The notes under the pieces were generated by a model. That model had not been told where the DNA came from and ran no database searches. It saw only the letters and a list, made by a program, of their open reading frames with translations. Shown here piece by piece: positions 35,710-43,331 of a stretch of DNA of 64,000 nucleotides. This DNA is from Pseudorhodobacter antarcticus (GTDB taxonomy: Bacteria; Pseudomonadota; Alphaproteobacteria; Rhodobacterales; Rhodobacteraceae), in NCBI RefSeq assembly GCF_900110135.1, contig NZ_FOCO01000018.1, positions 1-64,000 of the forward strand, read 5' to 3'. Each line of letters begins with the position of its first letter. Within the stretch, counting starts at the first letter, position 1. Both the position numbers and the translations under genes were made by a program.

Positions 35710-36615
35710 CTAAATCTTCGCCTCGCCCAAACCCGGCGTCACCGCGCGGCGCTTCATTTGCGCCTCGCGCCAAGTAATATACGTCACCGCACCAATAATC
35801 ACCGTGCCGCCCAGCAAAACGAACGGGTCCACTCCCTCGCCAAAGGCGAAATAGCCCAGCAGCGTGGCCCAAACCAATTGCAAAAACACCACGGGCTGCG
35901 TCACCGAAATCGGGGCCACGGCAAACGCCCGCGTCATGCAATAATGCCCCGCTGTGGCCGCCGCCGCCACCACGGACAGCCAACCCACCTGCGCGGCCGT
36001 CATCGGCACCCAAACCCAAACCGCGAATGGCAACAGCCCCAGCGTCACCGTGACCGACAAAATCCCCACAATCGCGCCCGCCGGCATCTTGCCGCTCAGG
36101 CTTTTGGCAAACAGATACGACCCCGCAAAGGAAAACGCCGCCCCCAATTGCGCCCAATGCCCCGGCTCAATCACCCGCAATCCGGGGCGCAGCACGATCA
36201 ACGCGCCCAACAGCGCCACACCAATCGCCACCAACCGCCGCACCGCCAGTTTTTCCCCAAACAACAACGCCGCCCCCAGCGTCACACAGACCGGGTTCAA
36301 ATACCCAATCGCCGTCACCTCGGCCACCGGGATGCGCGCCATTGCATAAAACCACAGCGTCACCGCGACCGTGTGAATGGCGCCGCGATACGCGATCACC
36401 GGCCCCAACCCCGCAGGCACCCCCACCCGCCACAGGGTCAGCAAGGACGGTGCCAAGAACACCACGCCCCAACCAAACCGCATGAACGCCGATTGCGCGG
36501 CGGGCAAATCAGTTCCCAAATACCGCACCACCCCTGTCACCACGACAAACGTCAGGCCAGATGCCAGCATCCAGGCAACACCAGCCATCGGGTTCATGGG
36601 GGGGGATTCGCTCAT
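35710..36615 (-). CDS. EamA/DMT-family transporter
   Basis: 301 residues, ten membrane segments in two EamA repeats, for example GVAWMLASGLTFVVVTGVVR, VAEVTAIGYLNPVCVTLGAA (with the conserved Tyr-Leu-Asn-Pro) and TQPVVFLQLVWATLLGYFAF followed by GEGVDP. This subgroup resembles the RarD/RhaT-like exporters of metabolites. The substrate is unknown. ATG 36615 has AGGGG upstream. It starts 31 bp after the LysE-family gene stop on the same strand, so the two may be co-transcribed, and it is convergent with kdsB (9 bp). Confidence 0.88.
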   Translation of the reverse strand: MSESPPMNPMAGVAWMLASGLTFVVVTGVVRYLGTDLPAAQSAFMRFGWGVVFLAPSLLTLWRVGVPAGLGPVIAYRGAIHTVAVTLWFYAMARIPVAEVTAIGYLNPVCVTLGAALLFGEKLAVRRLVAIGVALLGALIVLRPGLRVIEPGHWAQLGAAFSFAGSYLFAKSLSGKMPAGAIVGILSVTVTLGLLPFAVWVWVPMTAAQVGWLSVVAAAATAGHYCMTRAFAVAPISVTQPVVFLQLVWATLLGYFAFGEGVDPFVLLGGTVIIGAVTYITWREAQMKRRAVTPGLGEAKI

Positions 36616-36646
36616 GCCCCTACCAAGCCCCAAACGCGGGGCCAGT

Positions 36647-37255
36647 TCAAGCGCTGCCAAACACCAGCGCGACTGCGATCACCCACATCGTCGCCCCCAC
36701 AATCACTTCCAACACCACCCACGCGCGCGGCCGCGCCATCACCGGGGCCAACAGCCGCGCCCCAAACCCAAGCGCCGTGAAAAACCCAACCGAGGCTGAA
36801 ACCGCCCCCACCCCAAACGCCCCCCCATGCGGCGCGTATTGCGCCGAAATCGCGCCAATCAACACCAGCGTGTCCAAATACACATGCGGATTGGCCCAAG
36901 TCAGCAGCAAGCACGTCACCACCACGCGGCGCAGCGCCACCGGGGCCGCCCCCGCAGGCACCAAGGCCGCCCCACCCTGCCACGCCGCCCGAAACCGCAA
37001 CGCGCCATAAATCCCCAAAAACGCAACGCCGCCCCACAGCATCACATCGCCAAACCACGGCAACCGCTGGGAAATTGCGCCAAACCCCGCAATCCCCGCG
37101 CTCATCAACACCGCATCCGATCCAGCACAAATCAGCACAACCCAACCCACATGCTCGCGCCGTATCCCTTGGCGCAGCACAAACGCGTTTTGTGCCCCAA
37201 TCGCCGCGATCAAACTGATCGACACCAAAAACCCCGCCCCCAACGCTTCAAACAT
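36647..37255 (-). CDS. LysE/ArgO-family amino-acid exporter
   Basis: 202 residues, six membrane helices. The LysE signature SISLIAAIGAQNAFVLRQGI (GAQNAFVLRQG) is at the N-terminus, and LLLTWANPHVYLDTLVLIGA carries the conserved WxNPHVYLDT of ArgO/LysE. It exports basic amino acids (arginine or lysine) across the inner membrane. It is divergently paired with an ArgP/LysG-type LysR regulator across an 86-bp gap, the standard arrangement for induced export of lysine or arginine. Confidence 0.93.
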   Translation of the reverse strand: MFEALGAGFLVSISLIAAIGAQNAFVLRQGIRREHVGWVVLICAGSDAVLMSAGIAGFGAISQRLPWFGDVMLWGGVAFLGIYGALRFRAAWQGGAALVPAGAAPVALRRVVVTCLLLTWANPHVYLDTLVLIGAISAQYAPHGGAFGVGAVSASVGFFTALGFGARLLAPVMARPRAWVVLEVIVGATMWVIAVALVFGSA

Positions 37256-37276
37256 CCGCCCCTCCTGTGCTTGGCC

Positions 37277-37314
37277 TTGACATAAGGCACAGCACTCGCC
37301 TTAATCAAATTAAG
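37277..37314 (+). promoter_or_regulatory. Candidate promoter and LysR box between the exporter and its regulator
   Basis: TTGACA (37277-37282), a 17-bp spacer and CTTAAT (37300-37305) make a plausible promoter for the LysR gene. The same CTTAAT is the left arm of a perfect palindrome CTTAAT-CAA-ATTAAG (37300-37314), which contains a T-N11-A LysR-type half-site and would let the regulator repress itself. Confidence 0.55.
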
Positions 37315-37341
37315 AAATCTTCAAGCAGTTAAGCCAAACTA

Positions 37342-38232
37342 ATGCTCGATTACGCCCAACTCGCCGCCCTCACCGCCATTCACCGCCGGGGATCTTTCGA
37401 TCTGGCAGCAGCTGCGCTGTCCGTCACCCCCTCCGCCATCTCCCAACGCCTCAAAGCGCTGGAGGAACGGATGGGCACCCTCCTTATCCAGCGCGGCCAG
37501 CCTTGCACCGCCACCCCCACAGCCTTGCCCCTGATCGCGCATTTTGAACAGGTCATGCTGCTGCAATCCACCCTAACCACCCCCACACCCACCACCCTGC
37601 GCCCCACCAACTTGCGCCCCACCACCTTGCGCATCGCCGTCAACGCCGACAGCCTCGCCACATGGGTCCTGCCCGCACTGGCCCAAACCACGGGCCTCTT
37701 GTTCGATCTGGTGATTGATGACCAAGATCACAGCATCAACCTCTTGCGCCGTGGCGAGGTGTGCGCCGCCATCACCAGCCACGCAGGCCCCCTGCAAGGC
37801 TGCGACACACTCCCCTTGGGCGCCCTGCGCTACCGCGCCACCGCCTCCCCCGCTTTCATCGCCCAATGGCTCCCCACAGGGGCCACCGCGCAAACTCTCG
37901 CCCTCGCCCCCGCGCTGACGTTTTCGGACAAGGACCGCCTGCAACGCGACTGGCTCACCACCACGCTGCGCACCCCGCCCCATTTCACTTTCCCCACCCA
38001 CCGCATCGCGTCAACGCACGGCTTTATCAATGCTGCCCTTCTGGGCCTCGGCTGGGGCATGAACCCCGACCCGCTAACGGCCCAACACCTTGCCAATGGC
38101 ACATTGGTCGAACTCATCCCCAACCGCCCCATGGATGTGCCGCTTTACTGGCAATTTGCCCGCATCACCGGGGCCGCAATCGCGCCCCTAACCGCCGCAA
38201 TCACCCGCGCCGCCGCCATCCATCTGGCGTAG
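37342..38232 (+). CDS. LysR-family regulator, ArgP/LysG type
   Basis: 296 residues. The N-terminal winged HTH is LAALTAIHRRGSFDLAAAAL followed by SVTPSAISQRLKALEERMG, the ArgP/LysG variant. The effector domain begins about residue 95 (LRIAVNADSLATWVLPALAQ), also characteristic of ArgP, and has LLFDLVIDDQDHSINLLRRG and ASTHGFINAALLGLGWGMNP. It probably activates the divergent LysE/ArgO exporter in response to lysine or arginine. The stop codon TAG (38230-38232) is the foot of REP copy D, so the last codon or codons may have been set by a REP insertion. Confidence 0.92.
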   Translation: MLDYAQLAALTAIHRRGSFDLAAAALSVTPSAISQRLKALEERMGTLLIQRGQPCTATPTALPLIAHFEQVMLLQSTLTTPTPTTLRPTNLRPTTLRIAVNADSLATWVLPALAQTTGLLFDLVIDDQDHSINLLRRGEVCAAITSHAGPLQGCDTLPLGALRYRATASPAFIAQWLPTGATAQTLALAPALTFSDKDRLQRDWLTTTLRTPPHFTFPTHRIASTHGFINAALLGLGWGMNPDPLTAQHLANGTLVELIPNRPMDVPLYWQFARITGAAIAPLTAAITRAAAIHLA

Positions 38233-38254
38233 GGTGGGTGCAACCCACCGCCCC
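38228..38254 (+). repeat. REP palindrome copy D, at the 3' end of the LysR gene
   Basis: Plus strand: C, GTAG, GGTGGGT, GCA, ACCCACC, GCCCC. The TAG of the foot ends the LysR reading frame. It lies between LysR and the MFS gene, 20 bp before the latter. Confidence 0.92.
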
Positions 38255-38274
38255 TTTCCCCCCATAAGGCCCCC

Positions 38275-39414
38275 ATGCCCAACCTCCGCTCCCCCCGCGC
38301 CGCCGTTATTGCCATGTTCGCCCTCAACGGCGCACTTTTGGGCATCTGGGCCAGCCGCATCCCCGCGCTCAAATCCACCCACGACCTCACACCAAACCTG
38401 CTTGGCCTCCTCCTGCTGTGCTTCGCCGCCGGGGCCATCGTTTCCTTCCCCCTCGCAGGCCGCGCAGTGGACCGCTTCGGCGCGGCCCCCGTCACCCGCG
38501 CCATTGCCGTGACCTATTGCACAGCCCTTGTCGCGCTTGGTGCCGCCCCCAGCCTCGCCACCCTCGCCCTGTGCCTGTTCGCGTTTGGCATGGCCCACGG
38601 TTCCATGGATGTGTCGATGAACGTCTGGGCGGCGGAGGTGGAAAAGGCCGCAGGCAAACCCATCATGGCCTCATTCCACGCCATGTTCAGCGCGGGCGCA
38701 GGGCTGGCCGCCGCCGGGGGCTATTTCACCATTCGCGCAGGCCTCGGCGTGCCAATGCACTTCACTCTCGCGGCCCTCACCATCGGCGCATTGGCCCTCA
38801 CCATCGCCTCCGCCCCATGGACCTCCGCCAAAAGCCCCCACACGGGCGGCGGCCTGTTTGCACTCCCCAAAGGGGCGCTGCTGTTTGTCGGCCTCATCGC
38901 CTTCGCCGCCGCGATGGGCGAAGGGGCGGTGGCCGATTGGGGCGCCGTGTTCCTAAACACCAACATCGGCGTGACCGAGGCGCAGGCCACCTTGGGCTAC
39001 TCCGTCTTTTCCGCCGCGATTTTCACCATTCGCATGGCGGGCGACAGCATCATCAAACGCTTTGGCGCGGTGCAAACCGCCCGCCTGTCCGGGCTAACCG
39101 CCTTTATCGGCGTGGTCACAATGGTCACCGCCACCGCCCTGCCCCAAGCCCTGGTGGGGTTCAGCCTCATGGGCCTCGGCTATGCCGTCCTCTTCCCACT
39201 GGCATTTTCGCGCGCCGCCGCTGATCCCGCCATGTCGCCGGGCCGCGCGATTGCGTCCGTGGCAACGCTTGGCTACGGCGGCCTCCTGCTCGGCCCGCCC
39301 GTGATTGGCTTTATCGCGCAGGCCAGCACGCTGCCCACAGCACTCCTCACCCTCGCCGCCCTCGCATTGGTCATCACCGCTTTCGCCGCCCACCTGCGCG
39401 CGCATCAAACATGA
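38275..39414 (+). CDS. Major facilitator superfamily transporter
   Basis: 379 residues, twelve predicted helices. It starts MPNLRSPRAAVIAMFALNGA with GIWASRIPALKSTHDLTPNL, LAGRAVDRFGAAPVTRAIAV (the MFS loop 2-3 motif) and FGMAHGSMDVSMNVWAAEVE. The GIWASRIP and DVSMNVWA blocks match the YbjJ-like branch with unknown substrates, sometimes linked to sugar or drug export. A REP element separates it from the LysR gene. A strong terminator follows its stop. Confidence 0.88.
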   Translation: MPNLRSPRAAVIAMFALNGALLGIWASRIPALKSTHDLTPNLLGLLLLCFAAGAIVSFPLAGRAVDRFGAAPVTRAIAVTYCTALVALGAAPSLATLALCLFAFGMAHGSMDVSMNVWAAEVEKAAGKPIMASFHAMFSAGAGLAAAGGYFTIRAGLGVPMHFTLAALTIGALALTIASAPWTSAKSPHTGGGLFALPKGALLFVGLIAFAAAMGEGAVADWGAVFLNTNIGVTEAQATLGYSVFSAAIFTIRMAGDSIIKRFGAVQTARLSGLTAFIGVVTMVTATALPQALVGFSLMGLGYAVLFPLAFSRAAADPAMSPGRAIASVATLGYGGLLLGPPVIGFIAQASTLPTALLTLAALALVITAFAAHLRAHQT

Positions 39415-39418
39415 AAAA

Positions 39419-39440
39419 CCCCCGGCACAAAAACCGGGGG
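39419..39440. terminator. Bidirectional terminator between the MFS gene and yebC
   Basis: CCCCCGG (39419-39425), an 8-nt loop, CCGGGGG (39434-39440), followed by CCTTT on the plus strand and preceded by AAAAA for use on the minus strand. The two flanking genes converge on it. Confidence 0.88.
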
Positions 39441-39461
39441 CCTTTCCAAATCACCATACGC

Positions 39462-40202
39462 TTACAGCTGCGCCGCAACATCCTCGGGGATGTCAAAGTT
39501 ATGCGTCACGTCCTGCACGTCATCATCTTCTTCCAGCATATCAATCAGCTTCATCAGCGTTTGCGCGGTGTCCAAATCCACCTCGGTCAACACTTGCGCT
39601 TTCCAGATCAACTTCGACTCAAGGCTTTCGCCCAGCGCCTTTTCCAACGCATCCGAAACAGCGTTCAACTCCTCCAACGGGCAATAAATCCAATGCCCGT
39701 CCTCATCGGACACCACATCATCGGCACCCGCATCTAGGGCTGCCATCATCACCGTATCGGCGTCGCCCACACTGGCCGCATAAGAAATCTCACCCACCCG
39801 GTCAAACCCGTGACTGACCGACCCGGTCTGCCCCATATTGCCGCCGCATTTGGTGAAATAGCTGCGCACGTTCGATGCGGTGCGGTTCAGGTTGTCGGTC
39901 ATCGCCTCAACGATAATCGCAATCCCGCCCACGCCATAGCCTTCGTAGCGAATTTCCGTGTAATCCGCCGCATCGCCCGACTCCGATTTCTTGATCGCGC
40001 GGTCAATCACATCCTTTGGCATCGACAACGATTTCGCCGCCTTCACAGCCAGCCGCAACCGCGGGTTCTTGTCCACATCCGGCTCGCCCATCTTGGCGGC
40101 AACGGTGATTTCCTTGGACAGCTTGGAAAACATCTTGGACCGTAATTTGTCCTGCTTGCCCTTACGGTGCTGGATATTTGCCCATTTGGAATGGCCTGCC
40201 AT
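39462..40202 (-). CDS. yebC: YebC/PmpR-family probable transcriptional regulator
   Basis: 246 residues, the standard length. It starts [20 protein letters not shown], the family signature ([13 protein letters not shown]). Continued blocks are [40 protein letters not shown] and [20 protein letters not shown]. Some members bind DNA (PmpR), others act on translation of proline-rich stretches; that cannot be decided here. ATG 40202 is the family start. The 84 bp upstream contain nothing else I can name. Confidence 0.95.
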   Translation of the reverse strand: MAGHSKWANIQHRKGKQDKLRSKMFSKLSKEITVAAKMGEPDVDKNPRLRLAVKAAKSLSMPKDVIDRAIKKSESGDAADYTEIRYEGYGVGGIAIIVEAMTDNLNRTASNVRSYFTKCGGNMGQTGSVSHGFDRVGEISYAASVGDADTVMMAALDAGADDVVSDEDGHWIYCPLEELNAVSDALEKALGESLESKLIWKAQVLTEVDLDTAQTLMKLIDMLEEDDDVQDVTHNFDIPEDVAAQL

Positions 40203-40286
40203 ACGCCCGGTCCCCATTGTGTGATACGTTAAATCTGGCCTGCCTATACACGCGGCACACCCTTTTTTGCAACCCCGCGCGCAGGA

Positions 40287-40631
40287 TCAATCGCTATCTG
40301 GCGGGGGGGATGCGAATTGAAACGCGCGCCCCTGCGCATCGGTCAAGGTCACAACCCCCATCGGGGCCAATATGCCCTGCCCGCCCATCGCCACAAACCC
40401 TTCAGCCAAAAACCGGCGCAACAGGTTCGGGTTTTCCTCAATCTGCACCAAGCTGTCATAGCCCGCACCGCAGCTCGCCAACCGCGCAGCGCCCATCGGT
40501 GCCATGCAACGCGACCCGTCCGACAGCTCAATCACAGCCCCTTCGGCACCCAAACGCGCCGATGTCGGCACCGCAGTCATGCCCGCACAACCCACCAACA
40601 GCGCCAAAGGCGCAAGCATCAACAGCTTCAT
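40287..40631 (-). CDS. Small lipoprotein of unknown function
   Basis: 114 residues. The lipobox is LLVGC-A in MKLLMLAPLALLVGCAG, so the mature protein is lipid-anchored, probably in the outer membrane. The rest has SRCMAPMGAARLASCGAGYD with a second Cys pair, and FLAEGFVAMGGQGILAPMGV. I do not recognise a family. ATG 40631 is preceded by AAAGGGG. It begins 11 bp after the SLC13 transporter gene stop, so the two are probably co-transcribed. Confidence 0.75.
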   Translation of the reverse strand: MKLLMLAPLALLVGCAGMTAVPTSARLGAEGAVIELSDGSRCMAPMGAARLASCGAGYDSLVQIEENPNLLRRFLAEGFVAMGGQGILAPMGVVTLTDAQGRAFQFASPPPDSD

Positions 40632-40642
40632 CGAAACCCCTT

Positions 40643-42421
40643 TCAAAACGGGAAAAACAGCGGAATAAGCGCGCTCATCACCAACATCATCAAAATGTTC
40701 AACGGCACGCCAATGCGCAAAAAGTCAGTAAACCGATACCCGCCCGGCCCGTAAACCAACGTGTTGGTCTGATAGCCAATCGGCGTCGAAAAACTGGCCG
40801 ATGCGCCAAACATCACCGCGACCACCAAGGGGCGCGGGTCAATGCCAATCGTGGCCGCCAACCCAATCGCAATCGGCGTCAAAATCACCGCAATCGCATT
40901 ATTGGACACAATTTCCGTCAACACCGATGCCAGCGAATACACCGCAAAAATCAACAAAAACGGCGGCAGGTTCATCATAAACGGCGCAATCGCATCCACC
41001 ATCAATTGCACAGCGCCCGAATGGTCCAACCCCATCCCCACCGCCAACATCGAAAATATCAGCGCCAATAACCGCCCCTCAATAAACGCAAACGCCTCAT
41101 CCGCGTCGATGCAGCGCGTGACCAACACCACCGCCACCCCGATCAACGCCAAAATCACAATCGGTGCTGCGTTGACCGCGGCCAACCCCACCACAGCCAC
41201 CAACACCGCGATCACAACCGGCGCGTGACGGCGGCGAAACGCCCGCTCAGATGGTTGCGAGATATCGACCAAATCCATATCCAGCGCCAAACGGCCAATA
41301 TCCGCCGCAGCCCCTTCCAGCAGCAGCGTGTCACCGACCTGCACCACCACATCATCCAACTGCCGCCCAATGTTTTGGTTGCGCCGATGCACCGCCAACG
41401 GATACACCCCGTACCGCCTGCGCAGCCGCAACGACCCCAAACTGCGGCCCACCATGTGACAGCCGGGGGTAATCAGCACCTCCACCGTTTCGGTCTGCAC
41501 CGATGACAGCTTGTCAACTTGCCGCAATTCCTTGCTCGATTGCAGGGCCAACACCTCGGACATGGGCGTGCGCAACACCACGCGGTCGCCCACCTCCAGC
41601 TCCACCCCCGCCAGCGCGCGCCGCAAACTGGCATCACCGCGCAACACATCGACCACCCGCATGCTGTCACGCTTGAACAGGTCCACGTCCATCACCTTTT
41701 GACCGATCAAACCCGATCCCTCAGGCACCGCCACTTCGGTAAAAAACTTCATTTTGGCCCGGTCGCCCAGCAGCATCCCCATGCTTTCGCGGTCCGGCAG
41801 CAAATGGCGCGCGAACAAAAACAGGTACAAAACCCCAATGCTGGCCATCACCAACCCAAGCGGTGCGATGTCAAAGATCCCGAACGGGGCCATGCCATTT
41901 TGCCGCGCCACCCCGTCCACCAACAAGTTGGTCGATGTGCCAATCAGCGTGATCGTACCGCCAAAAATCGCCAAATAAGACAAGGGGATCATCACCTTGG
42001 ACGCCGACAGCTTTAACTGCCGCGCCAATTGCATGAACACCGGAATCATCACGACCACAATCGGTGTGTTGTTCATAAACGCCGACATCACGATAATCAC
42101 CAGCGTCAGGCCCGCCAACGTTGCAATGGGCCGCGCCTCTACATTGCGCACCGCCAGCCGCGTCACCCAATCCAGCGCGCCCGTGCGCACCAACGCGCCC
42201 ACAATCACAAACATCGCCGCAATCGTCCACGGCGCGTGGTTCGACAGCACCGACAGCGCATCATCCTGCGGCAATATCCCCAGCACCAGCATCAGCGCGG
42301 CCCCCGCCAGCGCCGTCACCTCCACCGGGAACACCTCGCGCACAAACAGCGCCAACATGCCCAGCAAAATCGCAATCGCCACATAGGCTTGCACGGTCTG
42401 GTCCAGCTCAATCCCGAACAT
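40643..42421 (-). CDS. SLC13/DASS-type transporter with two RCK (TrkA-C) domains
   Basis: 592 residues. The N-terminal membrane part (about five helices) has MSAFMNNTPIVVVMIPVFMQ, the SNN-type motif (FMNNTP) of the first substrate loop, with GGTITLIGTSTNLLVDGVAR. Two RCK-C domains follow (about 215-295 and 300-385), with EVGDRVVLRTPMSEVLALQS and LDDVVVQVGDTLLLEGAAAD. The second membrane half contains TEIVSNNAIAVILTPIAIGL (SNN). Members take up sulfate or dicarboxylates with Na+; the RCK pair suggests regulation by a cytosolic ligand. It is directly followed by a small lipoprotein gene. Confidence 0.9.
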   Translation of the reverse strand: MFGIELDQTVQAYVAIAILLGMLALFVREVFPVEVTALAGAALMLVLGILPQDDALSVLSNHAPWTIAAMFVIVGALVRTGALDWVTRLAVRNVEARPIATLAGLTLVIIVMSAFMNNTPIVVVMIPVFMQLARQLKLSASKVMIPLSYLAIFGGTITLIGTSTNLLVDGVARQNGMAPFGIFDIAPLGLVMASIGVLYLFLFARHLLPDRESMGMLLGDRAKMKFFTEVAVPEGSGLIGQKVMDVDLFKRDSMRVVDVLRGDASLRRALAGVELEVGDRVVLRTPMSEVLALQSSKELRQVDKLSSVQTETVEVLITPGCHMVGRSLGSLRLRRRYGVYPLAVHRRNQNIGRQLDDVVVQVGDTLLLEGAAADIGRLALDMDLVDISQPSERAFRRRHAPVVIAVLVAVVGLAAVNAAPIVILALIGVAVVLVTRCIDADEAFAFIEGRLLALIFSMLAVGMGLDHSGAVQLMVDAIAPFMMNLPPFLLIFAVYSLASVLTEIVSNNAIAVILTPIAIGLAATIGIDPRPLVVAVMFGASASFSTPIGYQTNTLVYGPGGYRFTDFLRIGVPLNILMMLVMSALIPLFFPF

Positions 42422-42433
42422 ATCCGCCCCCCA

Positions 42434-43246
42434 TCATGGCCGCGCTTCTTGCAATCGCCCACCAATACGGATCATCGACACGCGTGTGGCGCGCCCTGTG
42501 GCATCATCCGTTTCCACATAAACCCCCGACAGCGTGGCCACCCCTGCCGCTGGTTCAAACCGCGCCTTGGGCATGCCTGTGATAAACCGCCGCATCGGCT
42601 CCAGCTTTTCCATACCAATCACTGAATCATAGTCGCCGCACATCCCCGCATCGGTCAAATAGGCACAGCCTTTGGCCAAAATCTGCGCATCTGCCGTGGG
42701 CACATGGGTGTGGGTGCCCACACACAGGCTGGCGCGCCCATCGCACCAATGCCCCATCGCCATTTTCTCCGATGTCGCCTCGCAATGCATATCAACAATG
42801 CTTGCCGAAACCATACCGCCCAGCGGGTGCGCGTTTAACACCGCCTCCACCGCCGAAAACGGGTCCTCAAACGGGCGCTTCATGAACACTTGGCCCAGCG
42901 CCTGCACCACCAAAACCTTGCGCCCATTGGTGGCGGTAAATACCCGCGCGCCCTTGCCGGGTGCACCTTTGGCAAAGTTCAAGGGCCGGATAACCCGTGG
43001 TTCCGTCTCAATAAATTGTAGCATGTCCTTTTGGTCGAACGCATGGTCGCCCAGCGTCACACAATCCGCGCCCGCGTCCAAAATCGCTTTGGCATGGGCG
43101 GCTGTCAGGCCCATGCCGCCACTGGCGTTTTCGCCATTGACCACCACGAAATCCAAACGCCATTCCGCGCGCAACCCCGCCAACCGCTCTGCAATCGCAG
43201 CGCGCCCGGACCGGCCCATCACATCGCCTAAAAACAGTAATCTCAT
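42434..43246 (-). CDS. YmdB-family metallophosphoesterase
   Basis: 270 residues. MRLLFLGDVMGRSGRAAIAE has the first metal motif (GDVMG). VVVNGENASGGMGLTAAHAK is the GxNxASG motif, CVTLGDHAFDQ the GDHxxD site, and IVDMHCEATSEKMAMGHWCD and VGTHTHVPTADAQIL the HxEATSEK and GTHTHVPTAD blocks. This is the YmdB/TIGR00282 family, known elsewhere as a cyclic nucleotide phosphodiesterase. The role here is unknown. ATG 43246 gives a family N-terminus. It is 12 bp from the SLC13 gene start and divergent from lhr2. Confidence 0.92.
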   Translation of the reverse strand: MRLLFLGDVMGRSGRAAIAERLAGLRAEWRLDFVVVNGENASGGMGLTAAHAKAILDAGADCVTLGDHAFDQKDMLQFIETEPRVIRPLNFAKGAPGKGARVFTATNGRKVLVVQALGQVFMKRPFEDPFSAVEAVLNAHPLGGMVSASIVDMHCEATSEKMAMGHWCDGRASLCVGTHTHVPTADAQILAKGCAYLTDAGMCGDYDSVIGMEKLEPMRRFITGMPKARFEPAAGVATLSGVYVETDDATGRATRVSMIRIGGRLQEARP

Positions 43247-43331
43247 GGGGATTTGCATAGGGCGCAGCGGGCACAAGGGCAAGCGAAAACAGGGGCTTTG
43301 CCCCGCGCGCCCCACGCTCTATCTTGGGGGC

